Shown here: piece by piece, positions 44,803 to 52,806 of the stretch | Layout of the letters: every line of letters begins with the position of its first letter | Numbering within the stretch: position 1 is the stretch's first letter | Assembly: GCA_963802765.1 (NCBI GenBank) | Contig: CAWDJZ010000017.1 | Coordinates: 1 to 64,000, forward strand | Direction of reading: 5' to 3' | From: Gaiellasilicea sp963802765 | GTDB taxonomy: Bacteria; Actinomycetota; Thermoleophilia; Gaiellales; Gaiellaceae | DNA: 64,000 bases | The notes under the pieces: generated by a model | The model's input: the letters and a program-made list of their open reading frames with translations, nothing else | The model's database searches: none | Told to the model about the DNA's origin: nothing | Made by a program: the position numbers and the translations under genes

Positions 44803-46271
44803 TGCCCGCCTCCGTGGACGCCGAGGAGGGCGCGAACGTGCTCGGGATCGCCGAGCAGCTCGGCCGCCGGGCCGGCGTGCACGACGCGACCGCCGTCGAG
44901 CACGACCACCTGTCTCGCGACGCGGGCGACGACGGCCAGGTTCTGCTCGACGAGCAGCACGGTCGCGAGCTCGGCCGCGCGCTCGATCGCCGCCGCCACC
45001 TCGGTCACGAGCAGCGGTGCGAGCCCTTTCGTCGGCTCGTCGACGAGCAGGATCGGGTTGTCGTTCAGGAGCGCGCGCGCGATCGCGACCATCTGCTGCT
45101 GGCCGCCCGAGAGCGTGCCGGCCTTCTGGCCGCCGCGCTCCTCGAGCTCGGGGAAGAGCTCGTACACGAGCTCGTAGCGCGGCGCGCCGTTCCGTTCCGC
45201 GAGGCGCAGGTTCTCGTCCACGGTCAGGCCGGCGAAGACGTCGCGATCCTCTGGCACGTAGCCGATCCCGCGCCTGACGATCGCGTGCGTCGGCAGGCGG
45301 GCGAGCTCCGCGCCCTCGACGACGACGCTGCCCCGGCGTGGGACGAGGCCCATCATCGCGCGCAGGGTCGTCGTCTTGCCGACCCCGTTGCGGCCGAGGA
45401 GTGCGGTGACACCGCCCTCGGGCACCTCGAAGGAGACGCCCTGGAGGATGTGCGACTGGCCGAGGTGCACGTGCAGCCCCTCGACTCGGATCAGCGGTTC
45501 CGGGACGCTCACAAGAGGCTCCCCGAGGTACGCGGTTTGGACGGTCTCGTTCGCCATCACCGCGGCCGGCTCGTCGAAGGCGAGCAGCGCGCCGTGGTGC
45601 ATGACCGCGATCCGCTCGGCGAGCCCGATCACGACCTCCATCCGGTGCTCGACCATGAGCACCGTCTTGCCCTCCTCGCGGTGCACCGAGCGGATCAGCT
45701 CGACCAGCTCGTCGACGTCCTCGGCGGACACGCCCGCCATCGGCTCGTCGAGCAGGATCACGTCCGGCCGGCCGGCGAGGAGCATCGCGAGCTCGAGCTT
45801 GCGCTTGTCCCCGTGCGAGAGCAGGCCCGCCGGCCACCTCGCGCGGGTACTCAGGCCGACCCGCTCGAGCGCGCTGCCCGCCCGCTCCGTCGCCTCACGG
45901 ACCGAGGCCGCGCGCCGCCAGATCCGCAGCGAGCCGCCGATGTCCGCCTCTGCCGCCAGTCGCACGTTCTCGTGCACCGGGAGCAGCGGGAAGACGCTCG
46001 AGACCTGAAACGTGCGGCCGAGCCCGGCGCGGGTGCGCCGGTACGGCGGCAGGCTCGAGACGTCCCGCCCGTGCAGCTCGACGCTCCCCGCGGTCGGGCG
46101 CACGAGCCCCGAGAGCAGGTTGAAGAGCGTCGTCTTGCCGGCGCCGTTCGGCCCGATGATGCCGACGAACTCGCCCGCGCGGACCGCGAGCGAGACATCG
46201 GCGACGATGTGAGCGCCGCCGATGTCGAGCCCGAGGTTCTGCGTGGCGAGGATCGGTGGGGTGGTGACCAC
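44799..46271 (-). CDS. LivG and LivF ATPases, apparently fused
   Basis: One open frame of 490 residues holds two complete ABC ATPases. The first (LivG) has GPNGAGKTT and VILLDEPMAGVS. The second (LivF) has GRNGVGKTTT, LSGGQQQMV and LLVDEPTKGL. They are normally separate genes. LivF has its own GTG at 45512, set in GTGA as at every other junction of this operon. If one base before it were extra (GAGCCTC for GAGCTC), LivG would end in TGA at 45509 after 253 residues. So I prefer two genes, livG 45509-46271 and livF 44799-45512, but a true fusion cannot be excluded. They energise the LivHM channel. Confidence 0.85.
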   Translation of the reverse strand: MVTTPPILATQNLGLDIGGAHIVADVSLAVRAGEFVGIIGPNGAGKTTLFNLLSGLVRPTAGSVELHGRDVSSLPPYRRTRAGLGRTFQVSSVFPLLPVHENVRLAAEADIGGSLRIWRRAASVREATERAGSALERVGLSTRARWPAGLLSHGDKRKLELAMLLAGRPDVILLDEPMAGVSAEDVDELVELIRSVHREEGKTVLMVEHRMEVVIGLAERIAVMHHGALLAFDEPAAVMANETVQTAYLGEPLVSVPEPLIRVEGLHVHLGQSHILQGVSFEVPEGGVTALLGRNGVGKTTTLRAMMGLVPRRGSVVVEGAELARLPTHAIVRRGIGYVPEDRDVFAGLTVDENLRLAERNGAPRYELVYELFPELEERGGQKAGTLSGGQQQMVAIARALLNDNPILLVDEPTKGLAPLLVTEVAAAIERAAELATVLLVEQNLAVVARVARQVVVLDGGRVVHAGPAAELLGDPEHVRALLGVHGGGH

Positions 46272-46297
46272 GATCCTCGAGGTCAGGTTGCGGCCGT

Positions 46298-47497
46298 CTA
46301 GCGCGGCTCCGGCGGGGCGACGAACTGCCCCTTGATGCGCGAGACGACCCGCGGCTGCCATCTGTCGTTTGCGCCCTTCACCAGCTTGACCTGGAACATC
46401 GGCTGGATCATGGCGTGATCCGACTGGCGGATCGTCTGCTGGCCCTTCGGGCCGACGAAGCTCCAGCCTTCGAGCGCCGAGATCATCTTGTCCACGTTGT
46501 CGCCCTTCGCGCCCTCGAGCGCCCGGACGATCATCTGGCCGGCCACGAAGCCGTCCGGTGTGAACAGGTCGGGCACCTGGCCGCGCTTCCGCATCGAGTT
46601 GACGAGGAAGTCGTTCACCCTGTTCTTCGGCGCAGTCGAAACGTAGTGCGAGAGGAAGTCGATCTTCGCGGCAACGTCGCCGAAGGTCGTCCACGTGGCT
46701 CGCTCGGCGAGTCCGGTCGTGATCTTGTTCGAGACGCCGAAGGCGCCTTGCTGCTCGAGCGCGCGCCACATCGCGGCCGCGTTCGAGCCGGCCCAGGCGA
46801 CGAACAGCAGATCCGGATTCGCCTGCTTCACCTGCTGCGCGAACGGCGTGAAGTCCTGCGCCGACCCCGGCACCAGCAGCTTGCCGACCTTGTGACCCTC
46901 CGAGCCGACGATCGAGCTCACGGCAGCGACGTTGCCGTTGCCGAAGACCGAATCCTGGGCGAAGACGGTCACGTTCCTGCCGACGCCCTTGAGGAACGTC
47001 GCGGCCGTCTTCACGTCCTGGTAGGTCTGGCGGCCGGAACGGAACGTGTACTTGTTGATTCCCGTGATCGCGTCCGTGGCGGCCGGGCCCGAGATGAAGA
47101 GCACTTTGTTCTGCTCTGCGAGCGGGGCCATCTGCAGCGCGACAGCCGAGGAGACGGAGCCGGCGAGGATCTTGTAGCCCTTGCCGATCAGGTCCTTGCC
47201 GGCGGCGACGGCCTTCACCGCATCCGTGCCGTCGTCGACGACGGTGAGCTGGATCGGGCGGCCGTTCACCCTCATCGTGCCCTTGGTCGCGTACGCGAGC
47301 CCGTAGCGGAGGCCCTGGATGTACTCGGCGCCGTACGCGGCGAACGCCCCGGTGCGCGAATAGACGATCCCGACCTTGTACGGCTCGGCCGACGCGCCGG
47401 CGGCCTCCGTCTTCGCCTCGGCTCCGCTCGCGAAGCCCGCGAGGAGCGCCGTCACCGCCGCGAGCACGGCGACGCTCTGCCAACGCCTTGCCTTCAT
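46298..47497 (-). CDS. Liv-type ABC transporter substrate-binding protein
   Basis: A 399-residue exported protein. A signal peptide (residues 1-28, ending GAEA) precedes a Venus-flytrap domain of the branched-chain amino acid/amide/aromatic acid class: VGIVYSRTGAFAAYGAEYIQGL, LTVVDDGTDAVKA, VFAQDSVFGNGN and VAWAGSNAAAMWRALEQQG. It is first in the operon, 26 bp before the ATPase gene. Given the downstream acyl-CoA genes, the ligand is more likely a carboxylic acid than leucine. Confidence 0.92.
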   Translation of the reverse strand: MKARRWQSVAVLAAVTALLAGFASGAEAKTEAAGASAEPYKVGIVYSRTGAFAAYGAEYIQGLRYGLAYATKGTMRVNGRPIQLTVVDDGTDAVKAVAAGKDLIGKGYKILAGSVSSAVALQMAPLAEQNKVLFISGPAATDAITGINKYTFRSGRQTYQDVKTAATFLKGVGRNVTVFAQDSVFGNGNVAAVSSIVGSEGHKVGKLLVPGSAQDFTPFAQQVKQANPDLLFVAWAGSNAAAMWRALEQQGAFGVSNKITTGLAERATWTTFGDVAAKIDFLSHYVSTAPKNRVNDFLVNSMRKRGQVPDLFTPDGFVAGQMIVRALEGAKGDNVDKMISALEGWSFVGPKGQQTIRQSDHAMIQPMFQVKLVKGANDRWQPRVVSRIKGQFVAPPEPR

Positions 47498-47532
47498 GCT
47501 TCCTGACCTCCGGTGAGAAAAACGTGATGGAC

Positions 47533-47552
47533 GGGTCTCGAACCTGAGACCC
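47533..47552. promoter_or_regulatory. Palindrome upstream of the Liv operon
   Basis: GGGTCTC-GAACCT-GAGACCC, a perfect 7-bp inverted repeat with 6-bp spacer, 36 bp before the operon's first start. A half-site-like CAGGTCTAAG follows. Size and spacing suit a TetR-type dimer, perhaps the regulator encoded at 40093. Confidence 0.5.
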
Positions 47553-47612
47553 GATTCAGGTCTAAGTTTTAGGCGCGCCGACCGGCCCTGTCAAGCGCTG
47601 AGATCGAGCCGC

Positions 47613-49121
47613 CTATGCACCGAGCTCGTGCAGCAGGGGAGCGGTGTCCAGCGGCTCGAAGCCGATGCGGGCGGCGATCTCCTCGCTCGTAGGGCGCGTC
47701 CCCTCGCGCCAGAGCGCGCGCAGCCGCTCGCCGGTCTCGGGGCGGCGCCACCAGTCCTCGCCCACCTCGGACACGAGATGCTGCCGCAGCTGCGCGGAGC
47801 GGATCCAGGCGCGGAGGTAGTCGGCGGAATAGAAGCCGGCGTCCATGTCGGCCAGGAAGTTCTCGGCCGGGTAGCGGAGCCCGGTGGCCTCGGTCAGGCG
47901 CTCGGAATAGCCGCCGGGCGTGCCGCCGTCCTCGCGGAACCGCCCCCAGAAGTCGAGCTCGAACTGCAGCTTTGCCGTGTAGCGGCGGAAGAGCAGCGCC
48001 TCGAGGAACGTCGTCGCCTGCGCGTTCTCCTCCGCCTGCGCGTCGGACAGCCCGAAGTGCTCGGCGTGCCAGCGCGGCTCGCGCGAGATCGCCTCGACGA
48101 TGTAGGAGTAGATCTCCGTCAGCGCGTGGTCGCGCGAGAGCCTGCGGAACGTGTACGGCAGTCCGGGGTCGACGCTTGCGTAGTGAAGCGCGTGCCCGGC
48201 TTCGTGCAAGAACGCCTGGTAGTCGTGCAGGCCGCCCTGGGCGCGCGTGATCAGGTGGACGATGCTCGGCGGGTCGGAGGCGATCACGCATGCGCGCGGC
48301 GATTTCTGCGGCCGGTCGTCGAGGTCGAGCTTGATCCCCGGCAGCTGTTCGAGCTCGAGCCCGAGCGCCGCGAGCGTCGCGGCGCACACGGGCACAGCCT
48401 GCTCCTTGGTGTACGTCGCCTCGAGCGGCGAGAGCCGGCGCAGGTAGCTCGTGTGGCTCGACGTCGGGACATCCTCGCGGTCGGGGCCGAGCAGCCGCTC
48501 GAACCAGCGATCGCGCAGCCGTCCATAGGCGCTCGTCGAGGCCCGGCTCGCTGCGTCGAGGGCGCGCTCCAGCTCCTGCAGCGAGATCCCCTTCTCCTCT
48601 TCGTTGCGCGCGACCGCGTCCGGCTCGCCGGAGAGCTCGGCCTCGAGCGCGTCGCCGGCCGCGAGCAGCTCGCGCCGGTCCTCGTTGAAGCCGGCGCTCG
48701 CCGCCATCGCGAGCGCGCCGAGTTCGTCGCGGTCGCGGTAGCCCGGCAGGACGGCGAGCCTTGCCTGTGCCGATCGCAGCGGTAGCTCCTCCCCCTGCCA
48801 CGGGATCCGCACGGCCAGGATCCGGTTCTCGAGCTCGTCTTCACGGCTGGTGAGCTCGGCGGAGACGATCCCGCCCTCGCACGTCTTGCGCAGCCGGTAG
48901 AGAAGCTCCCGCTCGTCGTCACCAGACTCGTCCTCGGCGTCGCGCAGGACCTCCAGCTGCTCCGTGGAAAAGAGGTCGCGGTACCGCTCGACGATCGCCG
49001 CCTGCTCCGAGGTCTCCTTCTCTCCGACGCGGACGGCCCGACCTTCCTCGGCGCGCTCGAAGAGATAGCGCGCGAGCCGCTCCTCGTACTCGGTCGGTGT
49101 CCTGACCCCGGTGATGCTCAT
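47613..49121 (-). CDS. M3-like zinc metallopeptidase
   Basis: A 502-residue protein from ATG 49121. The zinc motif HEAGH is at residues 306-310, and the third ligand is probably Glu336 in HALTEIYSY. The helical N-terminal half and the position of the motif resemble M3/M32-type oligopeptidases. No signal peptide, so it is probably cytoplasmic. It is followed downstream by the palindrome and Liv operon on the same strand, but a 60-bp gap separates them. Confidence 0.85.
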   Translation of the reverse strand: MSITGVRTPTEYEERLARYLFERAEEGRAVRVGEKETSEQAAIVERYRDLFSTEQLEVLRDAEDESGDDERELLYRLRKTCEGGIVSAELTSREDELENRILAVRIPWQGEELPLRSAQARLAVLPGYRDRDELGALAMAASAGFNEDRRELLAAGDALEAELSGEPDAVARNEEEKGISLQELERALDAASRASTSAYGRLRDRWFERLLGPDREDVPTSSHTSYLRRLSPLEATYTKEQAVPVCAATLAALGLELEQLPGIKLDLDDRPQKSPRACVIASDPPSIVHLITRAQGGLHDYQAFLHEAGHALHYASVDPGLPYTFRRLSRDHALTEIYSYIVEAISREPRWHAEHFGLSDAQAEENAQATTFLEALLFRRYTAKLQFELDFWGRFREDGGTPGGYSERLTEATGLRYPAENFLADMDAGFYSADYLRAWIRSAQLRQHLVSEVGEDWWRRPETGERLRALWREGTRPTSEEIAARIGFEPLDTAPLLHELGA

Positions 49122-49132
49122 GGGTGTTCCGG

Positions 49133-49495
49133 CTACCTGAGCGCGACGCCCGAGACGGCGGCCGAGAGGCTGTCGAGAGTGAAAGGCTTGCCGAGGACGC
49201 CGGCGACGCGGCCGCGTAGCTCTGGCCCCACTTCGCTCGAACCAGAGAGGAGCACGACACGTACGGGCAGGTCGAGCGCCTCGATCTCGTCGAGCAGCTC
49301 GAGCCCGTCGTCCGCGCCGAGGTGTCGGTCGAGAAGGATCACGTCGGGTTGGTCGCGTTCGATCGCCTTGCGTGCCTCGGCGAGGGACGCGGCCTCGCCC
49401 ACTCGATGGCCTTCGAGCTCGAGATTGACGCGGCAGAGCAGCCGGAGCGACTGCTCGTCCTCGACGACCAGCACGTTCCGCGCGTCCCCACGCAT
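49133..49495 (-). CDS. Stand-alone receiver-domain protein
   Basis: A 120-residue CheY-like protein from ATG 49495; an alternative start lies at 49510. LVVEDEQSLRLL contributes the acidic pocket, Asp in VILLDRHLG is the phosphoacceptor, Ser in VVLLSGSSE and Lys in LGKPF complete the site. There is no output domain and no adjacent kinase, so its partner is unknown. It is 11 bp upstream of the metallopeptidase gene. Confidence 0.85.
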   Translation of the reverse strand: MRGDARNVLVVEDEQSLRLLCRVNLELEGHRVGEAASLAEARKAIERDQPDVILLDRHLGADDGLELLDEIEALDLPVRVVLLSGSSEVGPELRGRVAGVLGKPFTLDSLSAAVSGVALR

Positions 49496-49596
49496 GGTAT
49501 TGCCCCCCATGGCGCCGCAAATCGTAGCCGTACCGCATTGGACCGTCAGCCCGTTCACCTCTTGTGGGGTCCGGACGCAACAGCCAGAAAGCCGAT

Positions 49597-49743
49597 GTGA
49601 CGCGCAGCCAGGTCGAGCGCGGCGCCCGGCGGCTGCCTCTGCCGCAGCCGAGCGCGAGCTACCGCCGTCGTGCCTGGATCGAATTCCAGCGTGCGCTCGA
49701 TCCGCTCGCGCCGCTCAAGCCGCTACCGCCGCCGCGCGCCTGA
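49597..49743 (+). CDS. Possible small basic protein
   Basis: A 48-codon ORF from GTG 49597: TRSQVERGARRLPLPQPSAS, then YRRRAWIEFQRALDPLAPL and a Pro-rich end. Composition and codon use look coding, but no ribosome site is obvious and it overlaps the gltX end by 29 bp. It fills most of the gap between 49495 and 49715. Confidence 0.35.
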   Translation: MTRSQVERGARRLPLPQPSASYRRRAWIEFQRALDPLAPLKPLPPPRA

Positions 49744-50974
49744 TTCGCGCGAGCGACTCGTCTCGCCCGAGGAGCTCCAGGCTCTCGTAGAGACCGGGAG
49801 ACACCTTCGATCCGGTCACCGCGACCCTGATCGTCTGGAACGCCTGCCGCGGCTTCAGTCCGAGTCGCTCGGAGAGGTCCTTCAGCGCCGTCTCGATCTC
49901 CTCGACCTCGAAAGGCTCGAGCTGCTCGAGCGTCTCGGCCGCCGCCGCGAGCACGTCCGGATCGAGCAGCTCGGGATCGGGCTCGACGTCGCCGAAGAGG
50001 AAGCCGGCGTAGCCGGGGAACTCGCCCAGCCGGGTGATCTTCTCCTGCACCAGCGGCGCCGCCGACCGCGCGATCCGCTCGTCCCAGTCGTAGCCCTGCT
50101 CGCGCAGGTACTCGACCAGCGCGTCGGCGTACCGATCAGGCGGGAGCTCGCGCAGGTAGACCCCGTTCATCCAGTCGAGCTTCGCGTAGTCGAACGTGGC
50201 CGGGCTCTCCCCGACCCGCTCGAGTCTGAAGCGCTCGACGAGCTGGTCGCGGGACATGATCGTCGTCTCGCCGTCGGGCGCCCAGCCGAGCAGGGCGAGG
50301 AAGTTCATCAGCGCAGGCGCGACATATCCGGCCGCCCGGAACTCGTCCACCGAGATCGCCCCGTGCCGCTTCGAGAGCTTCTTGCCGTCCTCGCCGAAGA
50401 CGCTCGGAACGTGCGCATAGGTCGGGATCTCCGAGCCGAGCGCGCGCAGAATCACGATCTGCTTCGGCGTGTTCGAGACGTGGTCGTCCCCGCGGATCAC
50501 GTGCGTGATCCCGTCGAGCCAGTCCTCGACCGGCGAGGCGAAGTTGTACGTCGCCCTCCCGTCGGAGCGGACGAGCACGAGGTCCTCCAGCTGCTCGTTC
50601 GTGAACTCGATCCGACCCTTGACCGCGTCGTCCCAGCCCGTCGTCCCCTCCTCTGGCATGCGGATGCGAATCGCGCCCTCGTCCTCGTACGCGACTCCCT
50701 CGGCGACGAGCCGGTGCGCCTCCTGCCGGTAGCGCTCCAGCCGGTCGAGCTGGAACGTCACGGGACCGTCCCAGTCGATCCCGAGCCACGCCAGCGAGCT
50801 CTGGATCTGCTCGACGGACTCCGCCACCTCCCGGCTCGTGTCGGTGTTCTCGATGCGGAGCAGGCATTCGCCGCCGCGGCCCCGCGCGAACAGCCAGTTG
50901 AAGAGGAAGGTGCGGACGCCGCCGATGTGGAGAAAACCGGTCGGGCTCGGCGCCATGCGGACTCTCACGGTCAT
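49715..50974 (-). CDS. gltX: Glutamyl-tRNA synthetase
   Basis: A 419-residue class I aminoacyl-tRNA synthetase from ATG 50974. The HIGH-type motif is APSPTGFLHIGG, and the KMSKS-type loop is KKLSKRHGA. It charges tRNA-Glu (a tRNA-Glu gene is at 14646). The anticodon-binding helical part at the C-terminus is shorter than in the common 470-490-residue enzymes. It is divergent from nfo with 21 bp between starts. Confidence 0.95.
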   Translation of the reverse strand: MTVRVRMAPSPTGFLHIGGVRTFLFNWLFARGRGGECLLRIENTDTSREVAESVEQIQSSLAWLGIDWDGPVTFQLDRLERYRQEAHRLVAEGVAYEDEGAIRIRMPEEGTTGWDDAVKGRIEFTNEQLEDLVLVRSDGRATYNFASPVEDWLDGITHVIRGDDHVSNTPKQIVILRALGSEIPTYAHVPSVFGEDGKKLSKRHGAISVDEFRAAGYVAPALMNFLALLGWAPDGETTIMSRDQLVERFRLERVGESPATFDYAKLDWMNGVYLRELPPDRYADALVEYLREQGYDWDERIARSAAPLVQEKITRLGEFPGYAGFLFGDVEPDPELLDPDVLAAAAETLEQLEPFEVEEIETALKDLSERLGLKPRQAFQTIRVAVTGSKVSPGLYESLELLGRDESLARIRRAAAVAA

Positions 50975-50995
50975 TGCCCTGGTTAGGTTATCGCC

Positions 50996-51865
50996 GTGCT
51001 CTTCGGGGCCCATTGCTCGGGCGGCATCAAGGGGTCGCTCGACCGGGCGATCGAGATCGGCGCGGACGCCGTGCAGCTGTTCGCCCAGAGCCCACGCGCC
51101 TGGCGCTTCCCCGAGCACGACCCCGACGACCTCGCACGCTTCCGTGAGCGACGGGCAGAGGCAGGCATCGGCGCCGCGCTCGTCCACGCGCTCTACCTGT
51201 GCAACCTGGCGACTCCGGACGAGACGGTGTTCGGCAAGAGCCTGCAGACAATGCTCTCGACCATGGACGCCGCGGTAGCGATCGAGGCCGACGGCGTCGT
51301 CTTCCACGTCGGCTCACACCTCGGGGCCGGTCTCGACGCCGGCCTCGAGCGCTGCGTCCCCGCGCTCGAGCAGGTGCTCGACCGCTCCTCGGAGACCACC
51401 TGGCTCCTACTCGAGAACTCGGCGGGGGCCGGCACCACGATCGGACGCTCGCTCGAGGAGCTCGCGACGCTGGTCGACGCGCTCGGGCGGCACGCGCGGC
51501 TCGGCATCTGCCTCGACTCGTGCCACCTCTTCGTCTCGGGTGTCGACGTCGGCGAGCCGGATGCCGTCGCCGCAACGATCGCCGAGCTGGACGAGCGGAT
51601 CGGCCTCGATCGCCTGCGCGCACTGCACGTCAACGACGCAGCGGCACCGCTCGGCTCGAATCGCGACCGGCACGCGAACGTCCTCGAGGGGGAGCTCGGC
51701 GAGCGACTCGGCGCGTTTCTCGCCCACCCGGCCGTGCAGGGGCTGCCCGCGCTGATGGAGACCCCGGGACCGGACGGGCATGGGCCGGACGCGGCCGAGG
51801 TGAAGAAGCTGCGCGATCTGCACCGTCGCTGGACGCGCGCGAAGCGCCCCCGCGCACGTCGTTAG
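50996..51865 (+). CDS. nfo: Endonuclease IV (AP endonuclease)
   Basis: A 289-residue zinc-dependent repair enzyme from GTG 50996; it cuts DNA at abasic sites. Motifs in order: AHCSGGIKGSLDRA, AQSPRAW, FHVGSHLG, LLLENSAGAG, LDSCHLFVSG, HVNDA and ALMETPG. The last codons reach the dispersed palindrome at 51870. Length fits the family. Confidence 0.93.
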   Translation: MLFGAHCSGGIKGSLDRAIEIGADAVQLFAQSPRAWRFPEHDPDDLARFRERRAEAGIGAALVHALYLCNLATPDETVFGKSLQTMLSTMDAAVAIEADGVVFHVGSHLGAGLDAGLERCVPALEQVLDRSSETTWLLLENSAGAGTTIGRSLEELATLVDALGRHARLGICLDSCHLFVSGVDVGEPDAVAATIAELDERIGLDRLRALHVNDAAAPLGSNRDRHANVLEGELGERLGAFLAHPAVQGLPALMETPGPDGHGPDAAEVKKLRDLHRRWTRAKRPRARR

Positions 51866-52194
51866 GAAGGCTTGTGTTGTTCCAACACAAGCTCTTCCAG
51901 CTCCCGCGCCCGCTTGAGCGCATCGAGGGCGATCGGCAGGTCGACCACTCGCGACGACCCTGCGGCGAGCGCGACCTCGAGGGCCGCCGCTCGCGTCACG
52001 GTCCGGGCGGCCCGCCGGCGGCGCTCGACGCGCACGAGCTCGCGGACCGCGTGGTAGCCGGGACGTGGTAGACCCAGCTCCCACGCGGCCTCACCGACGG
52101 CTCGCCACGTCGCGGCAATCGGGGCATCGTCTCGGTCGAGTGCGACTACGAGAGCGTGAAGCCGCGGATCGTTCGAAGGGACCGCGAAGCGCAC
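51862..52194 (-). CDS. Small hypothetical protein ending in the palindrome
   Basis: A 110-residue basic, helical protein: a DPRLHALVVALDRDDAPIAATWRAVGEAAWELGLPRPGYHAV region could be a winged-helix-like segment (weak), and LEELVLEQHKPS is the end. The last nine residues are encoded by the repeated palindrome, which also supplies the hairpin after translation. No family recognised. Confidence 0.6.
   Translation of the reverse strand: MRFAVPSNDPRLHALVVALDRDDAPIAATWRAVGEAAWELGLPRPGYHAVRELVRVERRRRAARTVTRAAALEVALAAGSSRVVDLPIALDALKRARELEELVLEQHKPS
51870..51892. repeat. Dispersed palindrome, copy 2
   Basis: GCTTGTGTTG-TTC-CAACACAAGC, a perfect 10-bp stem. It lies between convergent nfo and the 110-residue gene and would act as a terminator for nfo. 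The core 21 bp is identical to copy 3. Confidence 0.85.
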
Positions 52195-52256
52195 GAGGAG
52201 AGCGTGCCTGCGCCTGAGGGTCGCTTCGTCACGACTCCGTCACGGAGGGGTGAAAG

Positions 52257-52285
52257 AAGGCTTGTGTTGTTCCAACACAAGCCTT
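52257..52285. repeat. Dispersed palindrome, copy 3
   Basis: A 13-bp stem, AAGGCTTGTGTTG/CAACACAAGCCTT, with TTC centre, 19 bp after the stop of the Cys-rich gene on the minus strand. On that strand the hairpin ends with TT and acts as a probable terminator. Confidence 0.85.
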
Positions 52286-52304
52286 TCTCGTCCCAGGGCC
52301 GGCC

Positions 52305-52763
52305 TCAGGCGTTGGGCGTGATCTGCGCGAAGATGCGGAAGCTGGGCTGCGCGAGCGGGACCTCGTGGAACTCCGGGTTCCGGCAGCCGAGCTCGTCGCC
52401 GCGGCTCTCGTAGCAGGCCGCGACCTCGACCTTGCACATCGGCAGCGGCGCCCCGGTCGCCCGGATCCCGCCGAAGCCCTCCCGCCTCGACTCGGCCGCC
52501 CGAAGCAGATCGAGATCGAGCTCGACCGCGTAGACCTGCTGCATGCAGCCGACGTAGGTGTGACCCCAGGCCTCGTACGCGTAGACGAACGGACACGAGC
52601 GCTCGATGCAGGCTCCGGGGTAGACGACCTTGTCGCAGTGCACCTCGCATCGGCGGCACTCCACCTCGTCCTGCGGGTGGAGCGGAAGCTCGGCCGGTGC
52701 CTGCACAGGCTGTTCCACGCCGGGATTGTGCGTGCCCGGGCACGCGGCCGCAAGACTTGACAT
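52305..52763 (-). CDS. Cys-rich protein of unknown function
   Basis: A 152-residue protein from ATG 52763. It has ten cysteines, including a CRRCEVHC cluster at 36-43, then C52, C57, C73, C110, C117 and C127, with conserved-looking YAYEAWGHTYVGCMQ. The pattern suggests two metal sites (zinc or iron-sulfur), which is inference. No signal peptide. It is divergent from the antiporter gene with 43 bp between starts. I do not recognise a named family. Confidence 0.7.
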   Translation of the reverse strand: MSSLAAACPGTHNPGVEQPVQAPAELPLHPQDEVECRRCEVHCDKVVYPGACIERSCPFVYAYEAWGHTYVGCMQQVYAVELDLDLLRAAESRREGFGGIRATGAPLPMCKVEVAACYESRGDELGCRNPEFHEVPLAQPSFRIFAQITPNA

Positions 52764-52806
52764 TCGCTGCAACTTCAGGCAATGCGCCTGGGTAGAGTCC
52801 GCGGCC

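Noticed and set aside
41746..52285. Palindromes as ends of an insertion sequence
   Set aside because: No transposase or target duplication, and the DNA between copies is ordinary chromosomal genes.
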